Positions 33,926 to 46,000 of a stretch of 64,000 nucleotides of DNA are shown here, in pieces. The DNA is taken from contig CM034608.1 in the NCBI GenBank assembly GCA_020091685.1, forward strand, positions 2,563,612 through 2,627,611, written 5' to 3'. Position numbers and translations under genes: made by a program. Under the pieces are notes generated by a model, which was not told where the DNA came from, did no database searches, and saw nothing but the letters and a program-made list of their open reading frames with translations. Within the stretch, counting starts at the first letter, position 1. Each line of letters opens with the position of its first letter. This DNA comes from Lutjanus erythropterus. Lineage: Eukaryota > Chordata > Actinopteri > Lutjaniformes > Lutjanidae.

Positions 33926-35285
33926 GCTGGACACTAAGAACCGAATATTAAAGCTGTATTACTCATTATCTTCACAGTAATACTAAATCTGTCTGTGATG
34001 TGAAGTGATGTGAAAGGGGTTGCTCTCATTGATAAGCCTGCAAAGAATTATGACCCAGCTCTGCAGATGTCATTAGCCGTGTTAGTTAGTCACACTGCTC
34101 TCTAAATTTCCAGCAGCCATTTTAAGCAGAAAGCAGACAGACAAATTTAGCAAGTAGCTGTTGAAGAAAGTCAAACCAATAATGAGCCAGATGTTTCTCT
34201 TAAGTGTTGATGGAGACCAAAACGGAGAGAGTGAATATTGGACGTCTATTCTTCATGTAGACATAAGACTTCAAATGATTATTAATGCTGTTTTATGTCT
34301 GCTGAGTGTTTAAATTGGCCACTTGGGGTGACCAGACCCCAACAAAGCAGATGCAGAGGATCTGGAAATTGAAGGATTCAGTGTGCCCATCGGAGTGGGT
34401 AGACGCTACAACGATGTGCAAGTCTACAGGTGGATGATGAAGATGATAGGGTGACATAAACAGTGCAAATTGTACTTTAAATGTTGTTGATGATTATATA
34501 GTGATACAGTATAAATGGTACTTGCAGAGTTGATGAGTAACCGTCTGACTGGGGATGCTTGGGATGCCAGTTAGGTCAGCACCTAACAATACTTTATCAG
34601 GGTGTAAGTCAGTATTTTCTTTCATTTGCCAACCGCACAGAAAGGTTCAAAATCAAAGCATGTAAAACAAAACCTCTTTTCTAAACCTATAAGAAGACAC
34701 AACCACAAACAAACAAAGCCACAATCAACACAATACTACTGCAGATTGTGTTTAGTTGAAATATGCACATTGAGACAAAAAACAGCAACAGAGAAATCAG
34801 AGCAAACAGTCCCTTCCAGAAAACCCCAAAATCCAGTCTGTAAGCAAAAAGTCCCCAAAACAAAAGGTCACTTCCTGTTAAACAGCTCAGTTCAGTTTGG
34901 TTCAGTTCAGTGCAAAATGGAAACAATTCACTGGATTTAAAAAGAAAACATCTCAGCTCATTTAATTTAACATGGAAATTATAAAGAGAAAACAAAAAAT
35001 GTACTCACAGATTACCTGGAGTCGCCTCCCAATGAGTCCAGTCCAGTCCAGTCTAGTCCAAGTGTCCGTCAAGTCAGTCAGGGAATCTCCAGGAATTTAA
35101 CAGCCAGGGGTTCCAGCATGACAGCCACACAGGTGAAAATGCAGACTTATTCTGGCGAAAAAGAAAGATGGCCGCCAAAACGCTGTCTCTCCAGCAGCCT
35201 CACCACTTCTTCACTGAACTGTGTGCACCATCCTGGAATCTCGTCGTCATCATATGACAAGGAGGTGATGGCAACAACAACAAAA
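33926..35285. other. Intergenic, no gene recognised
   Basis: Unassigned sequence. Overlapping opposite-strand frames at 34626-34995 have no domain signature. A run of short TCAGTTCAGTTTGGTTCAGT-like units lies near 34888-34912 and CAGTCCAGTCCAGTCTAGTC near 35038-35057. Confidence 0.5.
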
Positions 35286-35323
35286 ATGATAATAATAATA
35301 ATAAAAAAAATAATATAATAATC

Positions 35324-35361
<38 letters not shown>
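35286..35361. repeat. (AAT)n microsatellite
   Basis: An imperfect ATA/AAT trinucleotide run with an A-run near its middle. It ends at 35361. Confidence 0.95.
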
Positions 35362-35489
35362 TGCCGTTATGTACATTTCAGCTCAGATGTTGTTCTTGTT
35401 TTCTGGGGACTTTGAAAACTTCGATTGTGGACACTGTGATGCCACTTGAAGCAAGTGACCAATAGCGGGACTAACACCCACAGTGTGGA

Positions 35490-35860
35490 AATGTGGAAAT
35501 GCTGAGAACTATGTAGTACTCAGTTGTGGAGTTACACCATTAAATTGTCATTTATGATTTCTGTACGCAGAAGTTTTTGGGCGGACCTAAAACATGGCTC
35601 AGTGACGTGCCGGAGTCATGGTCCCCCAAAGCTCCACAAACCAACACACGAAGGACTCTGCCTTGCCCGCTCCTCACTCTCCCTAAAGCTCAGTTACAAA
35701 TGTATCTTCAGTGTCCAAATCAGCCCAGCAGTTCATGTCAGCTCACTTCAGTTCCAACAACCCGACACAGAAAGAAAAAAATGAAAAAAAAACATCCTTT
35801 TACCGTCCTCTTACATGTCCAATAAAACTGCTAGACGGAGCATCCATGTTTCAGACATCT
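35490..35860 (+). repeat. Family X copy 1 (unnamed dispersed repeat)
   Basis: Shares, in order, with 46700-47170 and 49230-49600: ACTATGTAGTACT, TTGTGGAGTT, GGGCGGACCTAAAACATGGC, GGAGCCATGGTCCCC, CCAACAACCCGACACAGA and, near the end, CATGTCCAATAAAACTGCT and CATGTTTCAG. AATAAA lies close to the right end of two of the copies. No long open frame. The order and polyadenylation-like signal would suit a solo LTR or short retroposon (inference). Confidence 0.75.
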
Positions 35861-38130
35861 AATTTTACATACTAAAGGGACCTTCACATGACAAGAAATT
35901 TGCTCTTCGCTCATAATGGATGGGTGTGTAAGCACCCATTTTGTGGGTGGAGGGGTGGCTCTGATATGCCCACAGACCCAGACCCGAAACAGGTGATTCA
36001 AATTGAATTAAAACTTTTGATAAACCAGTGTTTGAGTATTTGTTTTAGTGGTAGATTACATTTTAACCCAAAAGCCAAATTTTCCCCATAAACTGGCTGA
36101 TCTGCTGGCCTAATTCCCCGCAGCAACAGGGAAAAACAGTCATGTGGTGAGCACAGACAGTAGTGCTGCCATACTTGGCTAACCTCCAACCACGGCCAAG
36201 TTTTGTTTGTGGTAATTATGACTGAGTCAACCTGGAAAGGATATAATTATGTGCTTAACATTTACAAAATGTAAACAGGAGACTGATGGACTCTCCAGGA
36301 AGAAATACTGGCAACAGTAGTCAGACTGAAAATACATGAATGGCAAAACATGTTCCACATTGTTCAGCAATGACTTGTCAGGGTAGGACATAATCATGGG
36401 CAGATGGCTCACAGCACCAAAAACTTAAGGATGTGAGGGACATGAAGTACAGCAGTGTGCCATCAGTTTGCTCAACAAGCTGAGAGGTGTAGCTTGTTTT
36501 GCATCAGAAACAATGCCTTTGTTGCCTGGGTCTAGACCTTTGTATCTGCCCCCACCCCTGAGCCTGAGGTACCAAAAAGTTGTGGTCACCAAATATTCCA
36601 TGTAGGTTTATCCTCATGCTCCAGGTCTTTGCCAATACAGTGGTACTGTTCCATAAACATCACAATTCCTTTGCACCTTCTGGTTCAACATTCTACGAAA
36701 ACAGGTGAACATATTTGTTACGGGCTAGCTACCAATTTGTCGGGGCTACTGAAGTCTCAGTCTACTACAGCTACTCAGAGCTTAAGTGTGTAGAATCTGA
36801 CACAGAGTGTACTGTGGTGTGTGCACCAGTTTCCTTAACTAACTGAGGGGTCTAGCTTGTTTTATATAGGAAACACTGCCTTCATTGCTGTGGTCCAGAT
36901 CTTTACATCCACCCACACCACTGAGTTGAAGCCAATCAGCACCACAGGCAGGATTAAGGCCGTTTTCAAGGTGTACACTGGAACCAAGAAGAAGTAATAA
37001 GAATGGTGACCACTATGGACAAGACAGATGCTGCTATCAGGCATGGCAGCCTAAAAATGACTGAAAAGATATGCAATCAATCAGCTGATGGTGTGTATTA
37101 GTTTAGCTCCACACCTCCAAAACACATTTGGGAGACCTCCGGTTTTAAGCTATGTTAAATGTCTTTAGTCTAAATTGTAGCTGCCAACTAGCTAACACTA
37201 GCTCACAGTCTGGACAAACTCTGCTGTGAGGAGTACAATGAGACGCCAGTGTAACAATACAGGCACTTTGTACTTCATGTGGCAGCAAACACAACAGACA
37301 CCTTATCTACAGATGTAATGGCTGACTAAAGTAACATAACCCCCATTCACACACTCACTCTGACCTCATTAATACCTGGTATTAAAATGGGATCTGTTTC
37401 CAGATATGTCATCCAAATTGTTGTACGTACTGAATTTACATCTACTGAACCTAGGCCTGCACAATATAGCTGAAAACCTATCAAGTTTCATATGGGTTGA
37501 TATTGATAATTATTGATTATATATTGACATGTAGGTTGTGACTAACTACATGCTGCATAGTCCAAGAGGTGGAAGGGGCTAAGGTGATAAAATCAGTAAA
37601 AAATAACAGTATTTTTTTACCAAATACCTTGACTCCCGGACAGTATTGAAAGGATCACTTTTGGTGCTTTTGCAAAATATTAACCCAATGAGACTGTTTG
37701 ATAATTACTGACTATTATGACTCAATTTGTAAAGGCAAATAATAGAACAGCTAGAATAGTCTAATAAGTTCAGAAAATCATATCACTTTATCATTATACA
37801 GCCTTTAAAAACTAAAAGACTACATTAATGCTATATCACAAGGCAGATGGGATCACAGTCCAGTCACACACCACTGAACACCCTGCATTAACATGTTTTT
37901 CCTCATATGGTAAACATGTCTGGATACAGATCGCATTTTAATATCAGGTGTGAACAGGGTTTAAGTCACAAATCCATAGACTGTAGGAGCAAAAACAAAG
38001 TATGTTTACATAGCAACACACCAGTGTTGACATTGGTCTCTAGTGACTCTTTGAAGAAATCAAACCAGCCCTCCACAAGGGTGGTAAGTCAGAGTTGAGC
38101 TAATGTCAGACTGAACATAGAAATGGAATT
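35861..38130. other. Intergenic, with a diverged local duplication
   Basis: The segments at about 36446-36545 and 36799-36905 are old duplicates of each other, about 353 bp apart (CTAGCTTGTTTT, GAAACA.TGCCTT.ATTGC, GGTC.AGA.CTTT). A minus-strand frame at 37044-36862 encodes a hydrophobic VYTLKTALILPVVLIGFNSV stretch that resembles a membrane segment. It has no clear start or neighbouring exons, so I do not call a gene. Confidence 0.4.
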
Positions 38131-38907
38131 GGGGGCCTTCATATGACCGATCACCGCCAGGTAGGGCGCAGAGGCGCCGAGCGGACGCGGTGGAGCTCAG
38201 GTATACGTCATCAACAAGTGCGAGCTATTCACCGTTGCTAGGCAACACCAAACGCTACTTGTCACTCTGTAAAGAAAAAGGATGAGGGGGAAAAAGCAGA
38301 CTCCTCTTCTGCAAAAACAAACCACAGCTCTATGTAACAACATGATAGGATTTACTGTTGCTGAGCTAAAGGACAGTTTATATCTATGAAGCACTGATCC
38401 TGTCACTGTGTCTGCCTGGAATAGCGAACGTACACAACCAGCTAACTTAAACTAACGTTAGCATTGTATTTAGCTTAACGGTAGTTCATAAACTCTGCCT
38501 AATCACAGGCCTGGTAGCCCGATCTGACTACTGACATTTCGCCAAGCAATACTCTTCCTGCCGAGATCGTGGTTTGATTTTAATGTGGTGTTTTACAGTT
38601 CGGGGAACTCGGAAACACAGAGAATGAGTTTTTCTTCCATTTTCTCTCCCTCCTCTGTTTGTATATGTTGCTTCTGGCTACATCACATAGAGCTGTTATC
38701 TCATTGGTTGCACTTTGAAAGGTCAGTGGCAAACAAGGTCAAAGTTCAAATAATTTGAACTTTGGGCACAGCGGTGAGCGGCAGATCCGAGCGGTGCGCC
38801 ACGCCGAGCGGTGCCGCTTGGTTGGGTGGCACCGCTCTCTCCATAGGAAAACAGTGGGACAGCCAGCGCAAAGCGTTTTTACCGCTGATCATGTGTAGAG
38901 GCCTTCT
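38131..38907. mobile_element. GC-rich MITE with GGCCT ends
   Basis: The left end reads GGGGGCCTTCATATGACCGAT, and the complemented right end reads AAGAAGGCCTCTACACATGAT followed by CAGCGGT. The subterminal sequence is rich in GAGCGG / CCGCTTGG / GGTGGCACCGCTC words. This GAGCGGTG-type repeat is widespread in teleosts as a non-autonomous element (established knowledge). The interior shows no conserved protein. Superfamily not assigned; boundaries approximate. Confidence 0.65.
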
Positions 38908-38961
38908 TAAGGCAGAGTTTACGAACTACCGTTAAGCTAAATACAATGCTAACGTTAGTTT
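38449..38961. repeat. 52-bp inverted repeat with one mismatch
   Basis: Arms at 38449-38500 and 38910-38961 are reverse complements with a single visible mismatch. They contain AACTAACGTTAGCATTG and TTAGCTTAACGGTAGTTC and are separated by about 410 bp. The left arm lies inside the MITE at 38131-38907, while the right arm lies immediately outside its right end. The high identity contrasts with the diverged surroundings. Confidence 0.85.
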
Positions 38962-39164
38962 AGCTGTGAATACAAAAAATACAAAAAAGACGTTGCCGTA
39001 CAGACATGAAACGCAGAGTATCGCTCTCCTCAGAGCCACCTGCACACTCCTTTAACATGTAGAGTAATGGAAAGCTTGACAGCACTAGTTTCGGTTGCTA
39101 ACCTATGATTGGACAGGTACTGGTAAGGGCAGGGTTTAGCAATGGTTCAATTCAGTCTGATTTC

Positions 39165-41019
39165 CAGGGGCGAAGCCAGGGGGTGGCCACGGCCACCATA
39201 AATTAATCTTTGGCCACCCCCCCAGCCACCCCACCACCGCTTTGCCGGCAACTTTTTGGCGGAATCAGTTCTGTATGCAGGGACACAATTCAACAGCGCA
39301 CCTCAAACAAGTAGTTCTCCACCATAACAGTCACTTAAAACTATTATCTGGTGGCATTTATAATCATTATTGAGGCAGAAGAACATAATTTCAATATTAA
39401 TCAACATTATTATAAACATAATATAAATGAAGCAGACTGCATACAGCTCGACCTTCGCTGTGGCTGAATGTGAGGATGAAATGCCAAGTTCAGCCAATGA
39501 TCTGTCACTGTCTGACTGAACATCCTCATGGCAGTGATATTTTACAATTCTTCATAATTTGAACTAACGGAATTCGTTAAATCAAGTCATTTGGTGTTTT
39601 CTAATTCATATATTGAGCTGAAACAGAGTCTACATTCCATTTGCATTCAGAGGCTGCAGCTGAGCGCAGCAGGCATCAATGTTCAACACAGTTGGCTTAA
39701 TAAAGTAAATGATTGCTCAACATTAAAAAGTAAAACTCTAAAACACGTCTCACTCACTTGGTATGAGGCTTCAGATGGATTTTTCAGCACTTTTTGGCGT
39801 CTTTCTTCAGTGAGGAGCTCTTTTTGCCACAGCCAACTGCTGATGTTAAATCCATAGGATGCTGGAGCATTTCATCCAGATGTGTTTTGGATAAACTATA
39901 AATACAGTGTTCTTGAAACTTAGGCTTTCACCTGGAATTTTGTTTGATATTTCAAATGTCGCAGAAAGCCTCAGTCCAGCGCTTGGTGTCGGCCGGTTAC
40001 AGAGCAGCAAAACACACACCAGCCTGCATGAAAATCAAATACTAAGAACAATATTGCAACATGCTATGACCTTATTTTCATTTCCTTTCAAATGCAAATT
40101 AAATTTATTAGACTATGTGTTGTGAATTCTTCACGTTATGGACATTGTTAGTTCTGAGACTTTTGTATTGCGAGTTACTTCCGTGTCTTTTTACTCTGTT
40201 CATTTGGCAGTGCATTCATCTCTGGTGCAGAAGTCACTGATGATGTAAGTTTGATATTGATGCTTTGGTGTTTATATGACAAAGTTGCCCAGTTATTTCT
40301 CTGTATTGTATAATTGTTGATTGAGGACTATTGTCATATTTATGAAGTTTGCTGAATTTATTAGCCTTAGTTTGAGTATTAGCCTAATGTTGAGCTAATT
40401 GAGTAGCCTAGTTGGCTTGCCTGCATTATGATGATTGTACACCCATTGTTTATGCGTTTTTTATGTCCAGTGTGAAAGTGGCTGCTGTTACAGTTGTAGC
40501 ACATGTGATACATTAAATTATTGTCAGTTAGTAGTAAATAACCAGATATGTATATTTGTATTTTCTGTTTATTTCAGAAACTGAGTGTTCATGCACTTCT
40601 ATGCTGCACCATGTAAAGCTTCTCTTTCTGGCAGTAAAAAACTTAAACCTACCTGATGACCGTATGTTCTCTGACCGGAGCCCTGTGGTGGTCAAATACT
40701 CCAACTCACCAGTTTAAAGGGTCATTCCACAACACTATGGCTATTTGACAACTGCATTTTTTTTCCTGCTTTGTCTCAAGACTGGGGAATTGCTGCACCT
40801 CCAACTTCAACTTTGGGGGTGCATAAAACCCAGTGCCCCCCGTAGATGGCACCTACGAAGAAGAAGTAGTAGTAGTTCACGTGCGCAACGAGTGAAGGTG
40901 CCAACAGACTCTGCGCATGCAGTAGAACGATGGTAATAAATATCAGTTTCTGTGTCACCCCTGTGTGAGCAATGGTGTCAGTCTGGCCACCCCATGAAAA
41001 TTGTCTGGCTCCGCCACTG
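39165..41019 (-). mobile_element. hAT transposon, non-autonomous, with 8-bp target duplication
   Basis: The left end reads CAGGGGCGAAGCCAGGGGGT. The complemented right end reads CAGTGGCGGAGCCAGACAAT and then, further in, GGGGTGGCCA, which also follows the left end. These are hAT-type ends. Eight-bp flanks CTGATTTC (39157-39164) and CTGATGTC (41020-41027) differ at one base, as expected for a hAT target duplication. On the minus strand the interior holds relics of an N-terminal exon (LAELGISSSHSATA near 39480; GCGKKSSSLKKDAKK-like sequence near 39810) but no catalytic domain, so it is an internally deleted copy. The GTGGCGGAGCCA end is common in fish hAT elements. Confidence 0.88.
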
Positions 41020-41119
41020 CTGATGTCACGCAGGAAACACCACATCACAACTCATGAGTATCACAGTTAAGAAAGGCTGTTTTAAGTAATGCCTTTTCTG
41101 TATTGTTTTTACATATGTT

Positions 41120-41190
41120 AACATTTGGGCCACCAAAAATGTACTTTGGCCACCAACTTTTAAGGGGCTTGGTGGCCCCAGGGCCCAGTT
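41120..41190. repeat. One-ended hAT-like fragment
   Basis: GGGCCACCAAAAATGTACTT, then TTGGCCACCAACTTTTAAGG and GGCCCCAGGGCCCAG resemble the subterminal sequence of another hAT family. No partner end is visible. Confidence 0.35.
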
Positions 41191-41244
41191 CTTACTAATA
41201 GTAGCATCTCTCCCTGCTGGTGGATTTTTTAAAACTTTTTTTAG

Positions 41245-42660
41245 TTCATTTTTCTTTTTTCTTTTTTTTTTTTTTTTTTTGCTGAACAGAACACACAGCA
41301 AAATATTAATGAAAAAAAAGGTCCAGTCTATTTAGTCCAGCATTTTTCATGAGTTCCTGCTTTTGTCCTTAGATAGTGAGTCACTATTTCCATGAAGTGC
41401 ATTTCTTCTACAATGTCTACCCACTGATCTGAAGTTGGAGGGTCACATTTCAACCAACTCCTTGTGAAGAACCTTTTACATGTGAGTTTCAAGATTTTGA
41501 AGAGATAGATATCCTTCTTCAGAATTGTATTGCCTGGTATCAGTCACAGGTACATAATCCGGGGATCCTTTGGGATCTCATAAGATAAAACATCTTTAAG
41601 AAACTGAGTCACCCTGTCCCAGAATGGTTGTATTCTTATACATGACATGAAAATATGAGTGATTGCCATTCGTCCGCCCACAGTGCCTCCAGCATTCCTG
41701 CTGCATACCCCAATACTTTTTTTTTTTTACATGAAGTGAAATAAAAAAGTGAATTAAATATTTCCACCAGAATTCCCACCATCTTTAGAGCTTGTGGTGG
41801 TTTGCTGCATTTTACACATGAAATCCCAATCACTTTTTGACAGTTTAATGTTCAGTTCTCCCTCCCATTTGAACTTAACATAACTTAACATACAGTGATT
41901 TTATTCCATTTCATTGGTGTAAGTTACTATACAACTTTGAAACAATCTTCAGGGGGATTTTTTCTCTTACTTTCTGCTGAAATACCTTTTTAAATATCTG
42001 TATCGTAATCATCTATCTTTGCTGCAAATATCTGAACAGGTCCCCATTTTTTTCCAAGTCAAATTCTCTTTTGAGTTTTTCAAAAGTTTTTCTCTCCACA
42101 AGTGCACATACAGCTGTTGTCCCTGTTGTCTCTCCACCTTACAAATGTATTGTCTAAACCTCAGAAGTTTAATGTCTCCTTCCAATTTTTGGTCTGTAAA
42201 TTCTTTTCCACCTAACCTGGCATGAGGTTGACACTGACCCAGATTTAACTCAGTGAGTTTGATACTTGATATTCAGGGGAGCACCAGTAGACAATCTCAG
42301 CATCATGAGCAGGGTCATGATATTTGGAGTGTCTTAAATTTTACCCTTGGCCGTCCTCCAGCTCAATAAACAGACATATCCTATGCTGTAAACTGAGACT
42401 CAGGGATTCTGACTGGAAGAGATGAAAAGAGGTTCAACAACCTTGGCAGCACATTAATTTTCACTTCCTCCATTCTTGAACCAAAGTCAAGTATTAGTGT
42501 TGCCCATTTCCTTATATCTTTCTGTAACCTTTTATTAATTTTGTTGTCATTTTGTTATCATATATTTTGTTCAGTTTCTGAGTGATCCAGACACCCAGGT
42601 ATTTTATTAATTTTACTTCACCCTTCAATTTGTATTTCTGCCTGATTACCTTGCTTGGTA
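41245..42660 (-). mobile_element. L1-type LINE fragment with poly(A) tail, minus strand
   Basis: A T-rich run ending in about 20 Ts (41245-41280) is the complement of a 3' poly(A) tail. Upstream on the minus strand, broken frames read as the L1 ORF2 C-terminal half: LIKYLGVWITQKLNKIYDNK near 42600, SRMEEVKINVLPRLLNLFSS near 42460, and FKWEGELNIKLSKSDWDF near 41850, then SWLKCDPPTSDQWVDIVEEM near 41440. Stops and frame changes are frequent. The 5' end stops within the RT at about 42660, next to the TNF-family gene promoter: a typical 5'-truncated L1 insertion. Confidence 0.82.
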
Positions 42661-43001
42661 CTTAGTTAAGCTGGCAGATTGTTTTAAACTTGATTTTGAC
42701 ATTTGTCTGGTGCGTTTTTACTGTTTGAGACAATATGATGGTGTCCATAATGAGTATTTTTACTTTTGACACCTTCATAATGTGACTAATAACAAGAATG
42801 ATGATGTTGCAGTGATTTATTTTTGAGAAAAAATTATGCAATGATAATAATAAAAAATACTTGTGAATAATACATGACAATTGGCTCTCAATTGGTGCCC
42901 CTCCTCTCTCTCTTGTCCCTTCCCATCTGCATGAATGGACAGATGAGGTAATTCCAGATTTTGGTGTAGGCGGGTTGGCCCCTGTCCAACTGTGCAACTA
43001 C

Positions 43002-43010
43002 TAATATAAG
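43002..43010 (+). promoter_or_regulatory. TATA-like box of the TNF-family gene
   Basis: TAATATAAG lies about 85 bp upstream of the start codon, which leaves room for a short 5' UTR starting near 43030-43040. Inference from position and sequence only. Confidence 0.5.
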
Positions 43011-43092
43011 ACACTGCATGAATCAGCAGTAAACGTCTTTTTCCAGGAGCTGCTAGTTTAAAGTCTCTCTGACTGAGATCAGATCTGCTGCC

Positions 43093-46000
43093 ATGGGACA
43101 GAAACTGATGCGAAGCACTGTCCCAGCTGAAGCTGCCTGCCAGGATTCAGCCACAGATATGAGCCAGGACGAGTCTGTACTCATCCTCATCCAACACTGC
43201 CGGGACATGAAGCAACAGGAGACGCGGCTCAGACTCATCACTCTGCTCCTGCTGCTCAGCTGCATGGTTCTGTTTGCTCTTACTACTTGTGCTGATTCAA
43301 GGCAGCGTGGAAACTCTGAAGCCACTGGAAAAGAGGTAAATTCCAAACTTTATCTTTTTGTTTTAGAGAAGTTTTTCTCATCTTTTAGAGAGCTTTGGCT
43401 GTGTCTGAATCATTGATGATATGAGCATGTAAACCTGACTCTCAGCTTGTATGTAATATTGACATATAAAAATCATGTTGATTTAACAAAACAGGAATAT
43501 TTCACTCCTGTAGTGAGAGCTTAAAACTACATGATGAACTTTTTGGGCTGATTTAAGGCTGACACAATGCACAGTATACCAGATCTCTGATGATAATGAA
43601 ATGCAGTGATTAGAGATTAGAGATGTGCAACAGATTGAGCTATATGAACTTCTTATGACAATATTTTTACCATAAGATCTTTAAGGTATAGACATGAAAA
43701 TATTTATATAATTTACATTTACAAGGGTGGCTGTGTTCACACTTATTAGTGCTACTTTAGTTCACTGCATCCCACTATCATCAGCATATACAACAAACCT
43801 TCCAGTCCATTTATACAGAATATATCTCCAGGGACACAGAGGAACTATGAATTACAGCCTGGCTGATACTGATACTGAACTTTTGGGGCCGATTTCATTG
43901 TTAGGGAATTATATAAATAAATTAATAAAAATACTGGACAACAGTTACAGCAATATAGATATAGACGGACATAGCTGTGCTAGACCAATATCGGGCTGAT
44001 ATTCTCAGCTAAGAAATATATCTGTCTGGCTATGAATCATAGATGACCAAATGTATTGACTCAGTTATTGTGGTAAACCAATTTTATGCTCAGCACATGT
44101 AGTTCATTTACCACTTTAATTATTTTCAGTAGCTGGCTGGTGGTTTGACTATATTCAAATTTCAGTGGCTTTTTCAGTAGTTAAAGGAGAAATCTGTAAT
44201 ATATTTACTGAAATAAATTATAAAATGATCATGCTGTATCATCAGAGATTAACTAAACATTTTTTTTGTAATTATTACATTTTGCTCCTTTAACTAATTT
44301 GGGTCATGTCAATTTCAGTTCAGTTACTTTAAAATTTCTATAGCACTAAATCATAATGGTTATCTCAGGTAACTTTTCATATAGAGCTGGTCCAGACCAC
44401 ACTTAATATTATTATTTTTTTTAAATAATAAAATAATTTATTATTATCACCAGGAGCAAGCACTGTGGCGACTGTGGCAAGGAAAAACTTCCTCATGTAG
44501 TTTGGCTAGTTAATTACAAACTACATATTCCTAGTATTCTCGTGACATTTTTTATGCAATATAACACAATGCCACAGCTCACTGGTCATGGCTGTTGTTA
44601 ATTAATTTAATAAAAGCATTAAATTAAACTATTTGACTAAAACAACCTGTGGTTTGCAGTGAAGATGTCTGCAAATGTCTGTTCAAATTTAGCATTTTCC
44701 TGATTCCCCCTCAACAATTTATCCTTATTCTCGCTGCCCTACTTAAATCAGACAGACCCACACTTTACTCAGTGTTCAGTTGCACCTCAGTGTAACATTT
44801 TGCGAGTCCAGATTCCGATTGTGATCCTTCCAGTGATGTAGTTGAACTACTTTTTGAAAGTGGTTTTAGTTTGACAGTTTAGTTTTTGAGAGTGGTTAAG
44901 ATTAGAGTTGCAACAATAAATCAGTTATTCAGTAATCGTCAACTATTTTGACAATTGATTAATCAGTTTAAGTAATTTTTTTAAAGAAAACATTTTCTGA
45001 CTCCAGCTTAATGTGAACATTTACAGTAAACTGATTATTTTTGGGGTGTGAGGTTTTGGAAACACTGAACAACATTTTTCACCATGTTCTGACATTTTAA
45101 AACAAACAGCTATTAAGTAATTAATCTAGAATAATCTACTGTGAAATTAATCGTTAGTTGCAGCCCTAGTTAAGGGCAACACTGGTTAAATTATCTATAT
45201 ACTGGCCACAGCTGAAGGTATCTGCTGTTATGTTATTGCTCAAGCTGACTATAAAAACATGTCCTGCTTTTTTTTCCCAGAGTGCAGTTGAACTAAGTCC
45301 AACATTCTCCAAGCAAGTGAGCCCGTGCCCTGCAGGTATGCTGTCAGTGACTTCATGTTTAATGAGCTGGACTGTCAGTGGAAGTGGGAGGATTTCAGTT
45401 TATAAGTTTACAAGTTCTTTCCTGCTGTCCAACCTCCTTGGCAAAGTTCCAGACACAGTGTGTCTAATTTTGTTTCCTATTTCACTACTAAGTAAATGTT
45501 TGCATGACTCAGATCAGGGTTTTACTTTTTTCAAAAGACTATGAGCAATGTTTTGAATCTCTCTCCTCTCTTTCTCCATCAACAGATAATCTTCCATTGG
45601 ACTCCCAAAGACTGCAGATTCATCTCAGTGAGTGTTTTGTCTTGAGATTTCACTAATATTTGGCTGTTTTGGCTGATAGAGATCAGAATATGTGTATGTT
45701 ATTGCATCTTATGTTATATAATTCACATGCATTTCTTTCATTTGTTGTAAATTCCATGTGTATGGCCCCACATACTTGTCTGAAAATTGAATAAACATAA
45801 AGTGCAGTCTGCATTCTTTGGAAAGTGTCAGAACAAAATGAACAAGGCCTTAAAAAACTCACTTTCAAAGAATGAATCACATCCTCACTGTTGCACAGCT
45901 GGCTCTGTCATAAAGCTGCGACAACTGCATGAGTCACATTTGGCCCCAGAAGAATAACTCCATATCCAAACACAAGTCCAATAGCAAAACATTGAGTTGT

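Noticed and set aside
36862-37044. Minus-strand hydrophobic frame as a membrane-protein exon
   Set aside because: It has no acceptor or donor with matching neighbours and no family recognised; one half of a diverged non-coding duplication overlaps it.
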